From positions 41,644,028 to 41,708,027 of the forward strand of contig CM055097.1 of assembly GCA_029204225.1 (NCBI GenBank): 64,000 nt of DNA. Reading direction: 5' to 3'. The DNA is from Diphasiastrum complanatum (Eukaryota; Streptophyta; Lycopodiopsida; Lycopodiales; Lycopodiaceae). How positions within the stretch are numbered: position 1 is the first letter of the stretch; each line of letters opens with the position of its first letter. A program made the position numbers and the translations under genes. A model generated the notes under the pieces. The model saw nothing but the letters and a program-made list of their open reading frames with translations, was not told the origin of the DNA and did no database searches. Positions 42,691 through 53,040 of this stretch are shown piece after piece.

Positions 42691-43095
42691 TCACATTTGA
42701 CATATTGTCTTTTGCAAACATTTGGGTAGAGGACGGTCAAAACTATACTTGATGAACAATTCCTCCCCAAACTTGATAGATCTAGTGGCACAGACCATTA
42801 CATAAGTGCCCTTTACATTCCTAGTAAAATAATCTTCTTTTCCATTGGTGCATTCTTCAAAATCACAATTCACCAATAGAGGGTGTCCAATGGAACTATT
42901 TATATATGCAGCAATGTTTTCATGCACATCTGGACGTCCATCAATGTATGTACAATTTTCCCTTGAGATGTTGCCTCCTTGCATGTGTTGTTCCTCTAAA
43001 GAACAAGCATTTGAATTCAAGCCATATACTTGCATCCTCCATTGGTGATGAAATGGATTGATGAATGTCCTTGCTCTTCCTCTCTTTTCCTCCAT
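42691..43095 (-). CDS. SET-domain C-terminal-like ORF, 134 codons
   Basis: An uninterrupted minus-strand frame starting at 43095. Residues about 50-125 resemble the C-terminal half of a SET lysine methyltransferase domain: YIDGRPDVHENIAAYINSS (in place of the N-H-S motif), VNCDFEE, then VMVCATRSIKFGEELFIKYS, which matches the A-T-R-D-I-..-G-E-E-L-..-D-Y block. The SET N-terminal part is absent, and the normal NHS reads NSS. It lies about 640 bp upstream of the CACTA transposase relic on the same strand, so it may be transposon cargo. Function is uncertain. Confidence 0.5.
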   Translation of the reverse strand: MEEKRGRARTFINPFHHQWRMQVYGLNSNACSLEEQHMQGGNISRENCTYIDGRPDVHENIAAYINSSIGHPLLVNCDFEECTNGKEDYFTRNVKGTYVMVCATRSIKFGEELFIKYSFDRPLPKCLQKTICQM

Positions 43096-43439
43096 TTCTC
43101 ATGCTTCCTTTGTATTTGCTAATTGTTGGATTTGATCATTATTGGGATTGCTATTTCTTATGCTTTTTGTGAGAGAGAAAAGGAGAGAGAGAAGAGTAAG
43201 TTTCTATCATTGTTGTGGATTTAGGGTTAATGGAAGTAGGGTTAATGGATGTAGTGTTAATGCTTAGTGTTAATGGATGTTAGTGTTAGATCTTCCATTC
43301 ATGTTGAAATCTGAACTATACTATCGCTCTCATGGGAACGAACCTCTGCGTGACAACTAGCTTCGTCTCTTTAATACTAGATTGACTAGATCTTGGATTT
43401 AGCTTAGGCAAGGAAAGAAACCCACTATAAATGCTCCTG

Positions 43440-43910
43440 ACCTGTCTCTGCAAAAGGTGACAGCAAGCTTATTGTAGGATGAAGTAAGAAGGAAAAGCTT
43501 ATCCACGTCGAATTCGAAGACAGTCACTCTCTATTCGAATAAGCAACAACTCCAAAAGAAGAAATCTTTGAAGGACAAGAAGACAAAAGGTGAGCAAACT
43601 GATTCAGACCAGCAACCACAATAGCACAATTCACAGCATCAAAAGCCTAAATTTTGCAAAATGCTATGGATGATGCAATATGAAAGGAGGATGTAGATCC
43701 AGATGATGAGCCGAATATTGGTATGTTGCCTAATACAGCAGGGCAAACTACTACGACATCCACCACTATCGCATCAACGAATATCAATGCTACTGCAGAG
43801 ATGATGCTCAATGATTTTGAAAAACTTAGATAGAACTAGCAGATACAGATGAAAAAGTTGCAGTCGCAATTTGATGAAAAGATTAAAGCCACAATTTTGT
43901 GGCATCCCAA
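43440..43910 (+). pseudogene. Possible gypsy gag N-terminal relic
   Basis: Plus-strand fragments in shifting frames: Gln/His-rich SDQQPQ, VDPDDEPNIGMLPNTAGQTT, STNINATAEMMLNDFEKLR, then KKLQSQFDEKIKA. Composition and the coiled-coil end recall the N-terminal part of plant gypsy gag, but there is no diagnostic motif. Low confidence. Confidence 0.25.
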
Positions 43911-44143
43911 GTTACCGGTTTGTATTCGCTCCCTACGTAGTTTTTCTCTAAAGTGAAATTTCTTAAAGGACCCATTTTGAGCCCATATTTCCCCTAATGA
44001 CTTGCACTTTGTTCTATATATGCATTTTTTATTCAAAAATTCAACCTCATTCTATAATATTACACTCATATTCTATTCTAACAACTCAACCCTAAACCCT
44101 AAGAACAAAATACATAGATACAAATACACACAATCCCCCCTTG

Positions 44144-44145
<2 letters not shown>

Positions 44146-44236
<91 letters not shown>
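44146..44236. repeat. (CT)45 microsatellite
   Basis: 91 bp of uninterrupted CT dinucleotides. A TATA-like TTCTATATATGC lies about 130 bp upstream at 44014, so it may be the pyrimidine-rich leader of an LTR or transposon promoter. It creates a spurious Leu-Ser frame. Confidence 0.95.
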
Positions 44237-44240
<4 letters not shown>

Positions 44241-44333
44241 GCATTTTCACATCATACACTAGGTTGTAGCAACAACGTACATGATCTTGGATGGTGTAAA
44301 TCTACAAGGCTTAATCAAGAGAGAGCCATAGAT

Positions 44334-44445
44334 GAAGAGCTAGAGCCACAAATGGAAATAATGCTAGAGCTAGAAATGGAGATGGAGTTTATGCTGGATC
44401 TGGAGATGGAGTTTATGCGCCTGGAGATGGAGTTGGAACTGGAGA
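44334..44445. repeat. Imperfect CTGGAGATGGAGTTTATG repeat
   Basis: About six degenerate 18-24-bp units built on GAGATGGAG (44334-44445). In one plus frame they would encode an alternating Glu/Leu/Met peptide, but no start or continuation supports a gene. The stretch 44450-45160 shows nothing else that I recognise. Confidence 0.6.
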
Positions 44446-45165
44446 AAATCACTTTTATGTTTTTTATGTTTCTTCGTGTATGTGTTTGTGTTCAGAGTGC
44501 CCATCACCCGTAGGCTGGGACCCTCATATGTTTACAACATCAAAGAAACCATAGGCATGTGCGTGCAATGGCTTCTCCCGTGTACCAACCTCTGTAAATA
44601 ATGTTGAGTATTTTTAATGTTTATGTTTTTTATTTGTTTGTGTATGTGTTTAAGGTAAAGCGCGGACAATGCTTGACAAATATGCGTATCCAAGGTTGGA
44701 TATATCAATGCATATCTAATGTATCCATACACATCGAATCCCCTATCTCATGTTGGACACCAGTGGTGCAGCACACAAAATATATATAGTACAATACAAA
44801 GTGGGAGCTCAATCCATACACAAATAAGTAAATAAGTGTGTAACATATACAATTGTAGTGGTAAAAAGTGGGTTGCAATAAATTGCAAAAATACTGAAAA
44901 CCATATGAGTACATGGTCACAACCCGTAGAACCTGTAGTGGGCCTAGAAGTCTAAAACCTGAGGCAGTTAAAAATATTTCATCTCATAAGTCCACAAGTC
45001 TAAGAACCTAATTTATCTTGTCTACAACTTATCCATTAATTACTTGAATTCTAGAGTCCTATCATACTTCCAATGGTATGGGGTTTAGGATTTAGGGGTG
45101 TGTTAGAATGGTGAATGACTATAACTGCAGTTTATTGGCTAGTATAAAAAATAGATCACACATAG

Positions 45166-47650
45166 ATGTTGAATTGGGTATTTGGTTTGATGTGTTGCAA
45201 TGTCCTACAATATGTGAATATGTCGGAAGCAAGCGACAGTGTGGATGATTTGGAACCACGGCAAATGGAAGACATCCATAAGAGTCCAGAATATGAAAGA
45301 CGTAATGTATGGGAGAATGAGCAAATGAGGGATGATGGCATTGGTATTGAGTGCACGAGGAATGCATTGCGAAAGAGGGGTCTAGCTACTTCAGAAGGAG
45401 TGAATATAAATCCCTCCTACCGAACGTTAGAAATGGAGACAAGATGTGAGCAGATAAAGAGGCTTGCACGACAAAGAAGTGCCACAAGAAGGATAATGAA
45501 TGATAATATGCCAGATATGATAATATGTTCAACCACTGCAAGTGTTACGCCGGAGCAGATATGAAGCAACCCCTCTTATACAACACCTGAAGTGGAATCA
45601 AGGTCGGAAAAGAGGAGAAGACTTGCTCGCCAACGGCAAGCAAAGCATAAGGTTCTCAGTTCACTATTTTATGTAGAAAGCAGAACAATGGATATGGGCA
45701 ATGTAGTGGACTTGGTTCAAGAAGTCTTGCCCATAGAAACATCTTCTACTTTTCAAATAACACCTTCAATTGGTTCTGAGGTCAAAGTTGGAATATCATA
45801 AACAAGAGTGCACTCTACAACGACAACGATGACACCGTAGTAAATACGATATCATCTTTCCTACAAAACACCTGATGTGGAATCAAGGTCAAAAAAGAGG
45901 AGAACTTGCTCATCGACGACAAGCAAAGCATAAGGCTCTAAGATCACTATTTCATGTAGAAAGTAGAACAATGGAAATGGGCAATGTAGCGGACTTGGTT
46001 CAAGAAGTCTCTCCTGTAGAATCGTCTTCTACTTTTCGAATAACACCTTCAATTGGTTCTGAGGTCAACGCTGGAATATCAAAAACAAGAGTGCACTCTA
46101 CAATGTCAATGGTGACACCAGAGCACTCTACAATGTCAATGGTGACACCAGAGCACTTAATACAATACCATCCTTCCTACAAAACGCCTGATGTGGAATC
46201 AAGGTTGGAAAAGAGGAGAAGCCTTTCCAAACGTAGGTGTGCAAAGCAAAGAGTTTTGGAATCACTCTTTCGATTGGAGAGTATTACATAGATTGGTGTA
46301 AGAAGCACAGATCCTTGTAGTCTTGACCTTACTCTTCAAAGAAGAAGAAGAAGTGCAATGCCTAGAATGTTTAAAGTTGCTCGCTCTGGGGAAACTGCCA
46401 CGTATCGTGATTTTGGATGGATGAAATTTACGTGTTCATCTTGTTTAGCCTTAAAATGGAAAATTGAAATGAATGGTTCATCTTGTTGCATGAGAGGAAA
46501 GGTGAAAATTCCATTGCTCCCTCCTCCACCTGAGGTACTTTTTAGACTTTACACATGTGATAGCTAGGAAGGACTTCATTTCAGAAAGCATTTATGAAGT
46601 TTCAACAATTGTTTGGCATTTGCTCCTCTTGGTGTCAAAATTGATAATTTGATTGCAAATTCAAAGGGTGGGGGTTACAACTTTAGGGTTTTAGGAATAT
46701 TATGCCATCAAATGGGTGGTTTGTCATTGGGAGTATCTTCGTCGTCGTTCTCGCAAATATACATAATGGATGGTGACGAGTTGTAATTAGATCAAAGGAT
46801 GTCTTTGAATCCTATCTTACGACGTGATGTGTTGGGGATGTTGCAACAGATGATGGTCGAGATAGATCCCTTCACAAAGTCATTTAAAAAATGCTAGGAA
46901 AATAATGCGTGCTAACCCAACAGTTGACCTTTGTCTACGTATAATATCCGGAAATTCAAATGACAAACAACATAGACAATATAGTGCACCAACATCAAAT
47001 GAGATTGATGTATTGCTCCCCCTCGATGATGTTCCTTCAGACGGGCCACGTGACATAATGCTACATTCCTTATAGGATGGTTTACAAAAAATCAGCCAGC
47101 TGCATTCCTCGTACGATGCGTTGCATTTTATGTTGTTGCTTCCTTTTGGAACCGATGGTTGGCATCTTGTGATAACTCACGAACAGTTGGGAGACAATGT
47201 TGCAAGGTTAGTCAGAGATGTTGTGAGGGGTATAGATGAAAGCGATAATAATAGTACGAAAGATGAAGGTGATGGCTTTGGTGAAGGATGTCTTTCAAGA
47301 ACAAAGAACATAATGACTCGAGAGTTTTATAGTTAACATTTACAAGTGAGAGAAAGCCATGTGTCTCCAATTCTTTTGGGAGAAAAGCTCCTACAGGAGT
47401 ACATGTGTGATCAATTGGCAAAAAATGTTCAACAAAATATGAAGTTCATATACAAGAACCAAAAGAGATTTTGTAGAGAAATTAGAAGTGGTGTCGTTGA
47501 TGTTGTTGGCGTACAAGTAGCGAGCAATATAGGACAACGTTATGTTTTAACCGTGCATTGGATCACCGTGTCATATGCACCAGCTATATCAAGATGCAAT
47601 GGCAGTTGTCCGAGAAGTGGGTCGTCCAGAAGAAGGAACATAAGTTGGTT
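45166..47650 (+). pseudogene. Helitron transposase N-terminal part
   Basis: The plus strand carries the plant Helitron rep/helicase N-terminal region. After a repeat-rich leader (45406-46290) come a Cys module (KFTCSSCLALKWKIEM, SSCCMRGKVKIPLLPPPPE), then FRLYTCDS, FNNCLAFAPLGVKIDNL, YNFRVLGILCHQMGGL and QIYIMDGDEL. Next are LRIISGNSNDKQHRQYSAPT, DVLLPLDDVPSDGPRDIM and LHSSYDALHFMLLLPFGTDG. The Helitron_like_N domain follows (SPILLGEKLLQEYMCDQLAK, FIYKNQKRFCREIRSGVVDV) and HQLYQDAMAVVREVGRPEEG at 47579-47640. The HUH/Y2 nuclease and helicase are missing. Numerous frame changes and stops. Confidence 0.88.
45406..46290. repeat. Internal repeats in the Helitron N-terminal leader
   Basis: Four units start at about 45406, 45568, 45848 and 46165, each encoding (N/H)(P/L)SY(R/T/K)TP(D/E)VESR followed by a basic segment such as KRRRLARQRQAKHK. 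The two middle units also share VESRTM(D/E)MGNV and ITPSIGSEV. A 30-bp duplication at 46093-46152 repeats STMSMVTPEH. Confidence 0.8.
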
Positions 47651-47923
47651 TCAAGGAAAGAAGTTTCAAGAGAGATTGAGAATATTATTAATAGTCTAAA
47701 TCACATGAATACTGATTTTGGATCATCATTGGCCTTAGATGATGCTCTTGTCGATGATGACCCCTTGCATGCTAATTAGTTCATCAATGCCTTGTAATTC
47801 AATCCATGTCTCCAAATCTCTAGAACGTTCTTACCACCCAACCACACCTATCCTAGATGTTGCACATGAGTCCTCCACAACACTGTGCAGATCATTGGTA
47901 AGGTCAATAAATGGCTTGATGGC

Positions 47924-48346
47924 CTATTTGGCGTGCTTGTGATTGGGTGAGGCCTGCGTACCAGATAATATTTCTACAGCTGCAAGTGCGGCCTCAGTAA
48001 CGTGCATTTTGTCTGTGGCTCCCTGGAAAGTGATATAGAATCTGGATTTCTCTTTCTTCCATGTATTGAAGGCAAGAGTGATGAAATCCATATTGATATG
48101 ACCCGAAAAGGCTCTCTCATGCATACCCATTGCAGTGAGCAGAGGCTCCGCAAGGGTCATCCACTGAGTGACCATGCTTGTGCTAGGAAGAGTCATGATG
48201 TCCGTTGCAGATGGGACATCACGATAGATAGTATAGCGCGGAGACTTGGAAGTATCGGTAGAAGACATGATGATCACAAAGGAATTATAAACGCGTAAAA
48301 GTGTATCAGAAGGCAATGCAAAAAATTTGAAAGGCTTTGGTCGCAA
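47924..48346 (-). CDS. Unidentified 140-codon frame
   Basis: An uninterrupted minus-strand frame, probably starting at the internal Met of MSSTDTSKSPRYTIYRD. Visible text: VPSATDIMTLPSTSMVTQW, LAEPLLTAMGMHERAFSGHI, FITLAFNTWKKEKSRFYITF and EAALAAVEILSGTQ. It lies 0.7 kb downstream of the gypsy integrase on the same strand. It resembles weakly, in layout, the unknown frame of element A at 18468-18740, so both could be gag-like or accessory ORFs of related gypsy elements. No domain recognised. Confidence 0.3.
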   Translation of the reverse strand: MRPKPFKFFALPSDTLLRVYNSFVIIMSSTDTSKSPRYTIYRDVPSATDIMTLPSTSMVTQWMTLAEPLLTAMGMHERAFSGHINMDFITLAFNTWKKEKSRFYITFQGATDKMHVTEAALAAVEILSGTQASPNHKHAK

Positions 48347-48429
48347 GAAAAATTCGCAAGTGCTTTGCTAGCACAAGTGAGGAACGAATCGAATTCAGCC
48401 AACTCAAACAAAAATTTGTAGACATGTGC

Positions 48430-48830
48430 AGTACTGTAAAAATAGGCTATAAATTCTCGGCGAAGGTTTTTAGGGATCTGAACCTATCAAGCGAACGTTT
48501 TCCAGGGATGGCGAAGGATGAACCTTTGCCGAGGAGGGTCCTTTGCCCAGGTACTATCATAAATGCATTTTTTCACAATCTGAACCTATGGACAACCTAA
48601 TTTTGACATTTTAAGATCATCTAGCAGGTCGACGAAGGTTTATAATGAGGTTATGATGCTCGACGAAGGTTCCCAAAATGGCATATCACTAAACATTTGT
48701 CTGTCTCAAAAAGTGGATTTTCTCTTGTCAGGAACCTTTGCCCACCTCAATTTAGATAAATCAAGGGTGGATGTACAGTCTGAGAGCTCAGCGAAGGTTT
48801 CTGATACTGTATTCGCCAAATCTCCCAAAT
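48430..48830. other. Non-coding block with repeated GCGAAGGTT/AACCTTTGCC motif
   Basis: The motif (G/A)CGAAGGTT or its complement AACCTTTGCC occurs at least six times between 48458 and 48800, in both orientations. No coding frame explains it. It lies between the 140-codon frame and the gypsy integrase end and may be LTR or leader sequence of that element. Confidence 0.4.
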
Positions 48831-49023
48831 CAGTAATTTTCTAAGTCATTTTCTATAAAAATATTGTGCTTCCTTTTTCTTATGTTGATGACTTCCTAAC
48901 CTTTGCTCATCAGTCTTTCCTTATTTATTTATTTTTCTTTACTGTCTTTTTCCAAAAAACTCAGCAAATTAAATACTGAAAACAAAAAATTGAAAAACAA
49001 ATAAAATAAAAAATATATTGAGA

Positions 49024-50070
49024 TCAGGCTTGCTGAACTGGCGAAGCAGGCTGCCAAAACTTGCGTAATCGACTGTCATTTATCAGAGTATCAAATCGTT
49101 TTCCATCCAAGTGCCCAAGAATTATTGCGCCATAGTTCAGGATTTCCTTCACTTTATATGGGCCTTCCCCGGTAAACTTCAACTTACCCTTGATCAGCTT
49201 GGTTTTGTACATCAATGCAAGATCTCTTGCTTTCAGATCTTTCTTGTGCAATCAACGATCGTGCCATGCCTTGCGACGGACTTTCTCTGCTGCTAAGGCA
49301 TGAACTGCCATCAATCGGGTTTCACATAATTTGTGCAACGCTTCATGACGGAGTTGTAAAGACATATCATCATTTAATCGTTCCGTTGTTGCTATGCGTA
49401 AAGATGGGATTAAAAATTCAATTGGCATAACAGCATCTTGACTATAAACCAGTTGAAAAGGTGTTTGATTTTCACTATTTTTGTAAGCGAGATTTGTACT
49501 ATTTTTGTAAGCGGTTCTGAATGCCCATAATGCTGCATACAGTTTATGTTCCCAATCAGACCGACTCGCTTCAACTGTCTTTGTCATAATGGTGTAGAGA
49601 ATCTTATTGGAAGATTCATCTTGGCCATTCCCTCTGGGATAATAGGGAGTACTAAATCTGTGTATAACGAAAAAATCTTCTAGTAAACACTTTATTGTTT
49701 GATTAACAAAGTGTGTACCCTGGTCATTGACAATTTCGATCGGACATCCAAATCTGATTATAATATTTTCATATAAAAACTTGGCCGTGGATTTCGCATC
49801 AGCCACTTTGACAGCTTTGGCTTCAACCCACTTGGTCATATAATCAGTTGCGACGATAATGTATCGGGCCTGAGATCCTTGCGCTGCAGGATGAATAGGA
49901 CCAACATAATCCAGTCCCCATTCAAATGAAGATCTATGGCATAGGAGGTTGGGCCATCTCAACTCCAAGGCCATGGAATCTATGTGCAAGTTGGAGCCAG
50001 CTCTTGGTTTGCCTAAGTCCATGATCAAGGAGCCAAGTCCTTGTGATGCATGTGCATTGGCCAAATCACA
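49024..50070 (-). pseudogene. Ty3-gypsy integrase (core and GPY end)
   Basis: Two adjacent minus frames. 50064-49252: WGLDYVGPIHPAAQGSQARY, IIVATDYMTKWVEAKAVKVA, NDQGTHFVNQTIKCLLEDFF, YYPRGNGQDESSNKILYTIM and WAFRTAYK, with D, D and E of the catalytic triad present. 49251-49024: MYKTKLIKGKLKFTGEGPYK (GPY/F module) and FWQPASPVQQA, ending at a stop. A one-base shift joins them. The sequence typifies the Athila/Tat side of gypsy. The upstream pol part is cut by a plus-strand copia fragment at about 50075. Confidence 0.9.
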
Positions 50071-50084
50071 TGCAAGGCCACATC

Positions 50085-50740
50085 AAAGATCAACCATCAA
50101 GTCCAAAGCACCTTTGTAACTCATCCATAGTGACATCCATTTCTCATCCACCAAGAGCAAGGGTGGAGCTACATGTTTTATAACATTTATTGATGATTAC
50201 TCACGTTTTTGTTGGGTTTACCTCTTATATTCTAAAGCACTTGCATATGAAACTTTTATGAAGTTTAAAACTTTTGTTGAGAATCAACCATCTTGTAAAA
50301 TTAAAGCTTTGAGAAGTGATAATGGAGGTGAATACATCTCCACAAAGTTCATAAACTTTTGTAATGATTTTGGCATTAGAAGAGATTTCACTTGTTTCTA
50401 CTCTCCTCAATCTAATGGAGTGGCCGAAAGAAAAAACAGAACTCTATGTGAATGTGCAAAGGCACTTAGGCTAGGAGCCTCTCTTTCTAAAGAATTTTGG
50501 GGAGAAGCAATAGGATGTGCTAACTATCTTTGCAATTTTTTGCCAAATCATGCTATAGAAGATATTTCACCTTATGAAAAGTTGCATGGAAGGAAACCCG
50601 AGGTCAATCATCTTAGAACATTTGTATGTGTATGCTTTGTACATGTACCTCTTGAAACAAGAAGAAAAGAAGATTTTAATGCTTTTAAAGGCATTGTGAT
50701 AGGCTACTCAAGTAAATCCTATTTTGTAGTAAGTAATGTC
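50085..50740 (+). pseudogene. Copia integrase core fragment
   Basis: Plus strand: SDIHFSSTKSKGGATCFITF, IDDYSRFCWVYLLYSK, IKALRSDNGGEYISTKFINF, YSPQSNGVAERKNRTLCECA, LPNHAIEDISPYEKLHGRKP and KGIVIGYSS. The D-D-E residues are present. Reading is open through 50851, but homology stops at about 50740. No protease or RT is adjacent. The breakpoint with the gypsy integrase is at about 50075. Confidence 0.88.
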
Positions 50741-50859
50741 GACCCCACATTGAATAGCGTTAGAAAGTTATGTATTTGGTACAATTATGATTTACTTCAA
50801 GTGAAGTGGCTTCGGGCGTTATTTTGGTTGTCAACAGACATTAGAAAGTAACCGGTATT

Positions 50860-51920
50860 ACTTGTGTTGGGGGTATGTAGTGTTAATAATTCCAGAACAA
50901 CAGTCTTGCCTCTATCAAATCGAATGAAATGCATTCTATAGGTGAGATGTTATCAGAGTAGTACAGTAGTACTACACTCCGGCTCATTAAGGTGTCAACA
51001 GAGAGTCAAGAAATGTTCGATGTATTTGTGTTTGTGCAGACACTTAGTTAATCGCATTCGCAAACTGTTCTAGACAGAAGTCCTCAACAACCGAAGTCCA
51101 AGGTTATGGTTAAAGAACACAAAGAGTTTTAGAGTACGTTAGAAACTTACGTCAGTTACAAGCAAGAACACAGATCAAAAACTCGATTCCTCAGACAAGG
51201 ACTGACATCTCAAATGTATACATACGGTTCTATCAATGATTGTGCTAGACTGTACCAAATGTAGACTTTATTCAAGTGCCGAAAAGAAAGTGTTCGCGAT
51301 AGATGAATAAGAGGATTTTAAGACAGTTCCTTAGAGATTATTTATGGACATATAACAAACGACTATAATGCGCTAGAGAGTCTGTCTGACCAGAGAGTAA
51401 TTCATGTAATGTAGTAGAGATTGCTAGTAGACTCTAGATCACTCACACACAACATTGTGGAGAACAAAGATAAGAGAGAATAAACCTCAACACTCTATTC
51501 GCTTCCTCAACCTCTCACAAATACATAAACTCTTTCTCTCTCGATGACCAAGACTGAAGCGTATGATCAATATATGTTCTACGGAGCAAACAAACACACC
51601 TTTAAAACTACAGGTGTGTCGCTTCCATGAAAAGGTCTAGCTAACAATTAGGTTGAATGTATGTTCAATTATACCATAAGAGGTATATTTAACTAAGAGT
51701 TTAAATCACTCTAGTTTAATATGTCGATTCATATTTAGTCATTTCGCGTAGATGACCTAGTAAAGGCTTATCCAAGGCAGTGTTTCTCTTTTAGAAGTCT
51801 TGCCCTTATTTACAAGGCAAGTCTTTAGTAGATATATTCTCAAAAAATGACTTAGGCCTCTTCATGGTTTATATTTATCCAGCTCATATCTTCATTTTCG
51901 AGTATATCATGCCATATTTA
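50860..51920. other. Non-coding DNA, possible LTR-like sequence
   Basis: About 1 kb without frames. It begins near TGTTGGGGGTATGTAGTG at 50869, which could be an LTR start, but no partner, end or primer-binding site was found. Confidence 0.3.
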
Positions 51921-51929
51921 GGTTGATAT

Positions 51930-52235
51930 CCAAATTTGACCAGAGTGCCACTTGGATGCTTTGCATGTGGAGAAAATCACAGAGTTGAAAAATGTCCAAA
52001 CAAAGACAAATTTGTACCATTTTGTCATGACTATGGTTATGGGCATTGGTACAACTAGTGTCCAGCAAGACCGAAGTCGCCACCGGCTACAACTCCTGTA
52101 AATTTGATAACAATCAAACAAAGACCAACAATTTAATTGGAACCAAGTATACCCTTGATGATGGTTACCAGAGCACATAAGCAAAAAGAACTTGTAGCAT
52201 ATCCAGTACCTGCTGATATTAGAGAAACTTAGAGC
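51930..52235 (+). pseudogene. Gypsy gag C-terminus with double zinc knuckle
   Basis: The plus strand reads CFACGENHRVEKC (CX2CX3HX4C), then a second knuckle CHDYGYGHWYN-stop-CP with its second Cys changed to Tyr, followed by Pro/Lys-rich sequence and TRAHKQKELVAYPVPADIRE. A gag followed by a pre-protease linker of plant gypsy type. Contains stops. Confidence 0.6.
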
Positions 52236-52486
52236 CCGAAGACGGCCTTTGAAAAAGATGTTTTTTTATTTTTTTTATTTTATTTTTGCCATGTGGACCA
52301 GTTAAAATCTTAAAATCGGAGTTCTACGTAATGCAAAATTTTTCAAATATAAATAAAATAAAAACTATTAAAATATATTGTTGTTTCATCGGGCAGCATG
52401 TGAAAATGCTATTGGTTGATGAGGCCTGTCCTTCCAACTCATCACTACCCGAAGAAACCCAAAAATATTGAAAATGAAAATGATAG

Positions 52487-52950
52487 ATGGTTGAGATGAG
52501 AAAATCGATGTATGATTGTTCAGATTTTGATCCTGCTCGAAATAGGACATTGTTTATAGGCCCTAGAACACCCACTATCCTTTCTCCTTCTGATAAATCT
52601 TTGATCACTTTGCCTACTTATAATGTAGATAATAATTCTTTTTTGACAATATCGGATATATGGATCTTTTTTTATTCACTGAAGTTGAGACTCTTTGCAT
52701 TTTGAACAAAGAGCTTGATGAATTTTTGGATATAATTGATTTTGATGCTGATGATCTTCTCCTTGGTGTTGACGATGTACATAATGATAAGTTTTATTCA
52801 GGGAAAGATTGCTTGAAAATGGCTGTGGAGGAAATAGGCAACAAAGAAGATGATCTACCTTCTGAGGAGGACTTTCTCGAAATCCAAAGTCAACTTGGTT
52901 TTTTAAAAAGTCCTTCTCAGAAGGTAGATCATCTTCTAAGGAGGACATAA
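52487..52950 (+). pseudogene. Acidic unidentified frame after gypsy gag
   Basis: Two overlapping plus frames: SMYDCSDFDPARNRTLFIGP and RTPTILSPSDKSLITLPTYN, then LDEFLDIIDFDADDLLLGVD and EEIGNKEDDLPSEEDFLEIQ. It is strongly acidic with no recognised domain. Its 3' end coincides with the long foldback at 52846-52936. Confidence 0.3.
52846..52936. repeat. 30-bp inverted repeat (foldback) with 31-nt loop
   Basis: The left arm 52846-52875 and right arm 52907-52936 are complementary at 29 of 30 positions. Transcripts of either strand would form a strong hairpin with a stem of 30 pairs. Confidence 0.9.
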
Positions 52951-53040
52951 TATTGATGGAGAGATAGTAATCAGGTAAGACAAAGCTTAATGCATAAGTT
53001 TTTGTATTTTATCATGTACTAGTAATTTTGTTATATCAGA

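Noticed and set aside
44002-44262. An 86-codon plus frame rich in Leu-Ser
   Set aside because: It is only the translation of the (CT)n microsatellite.
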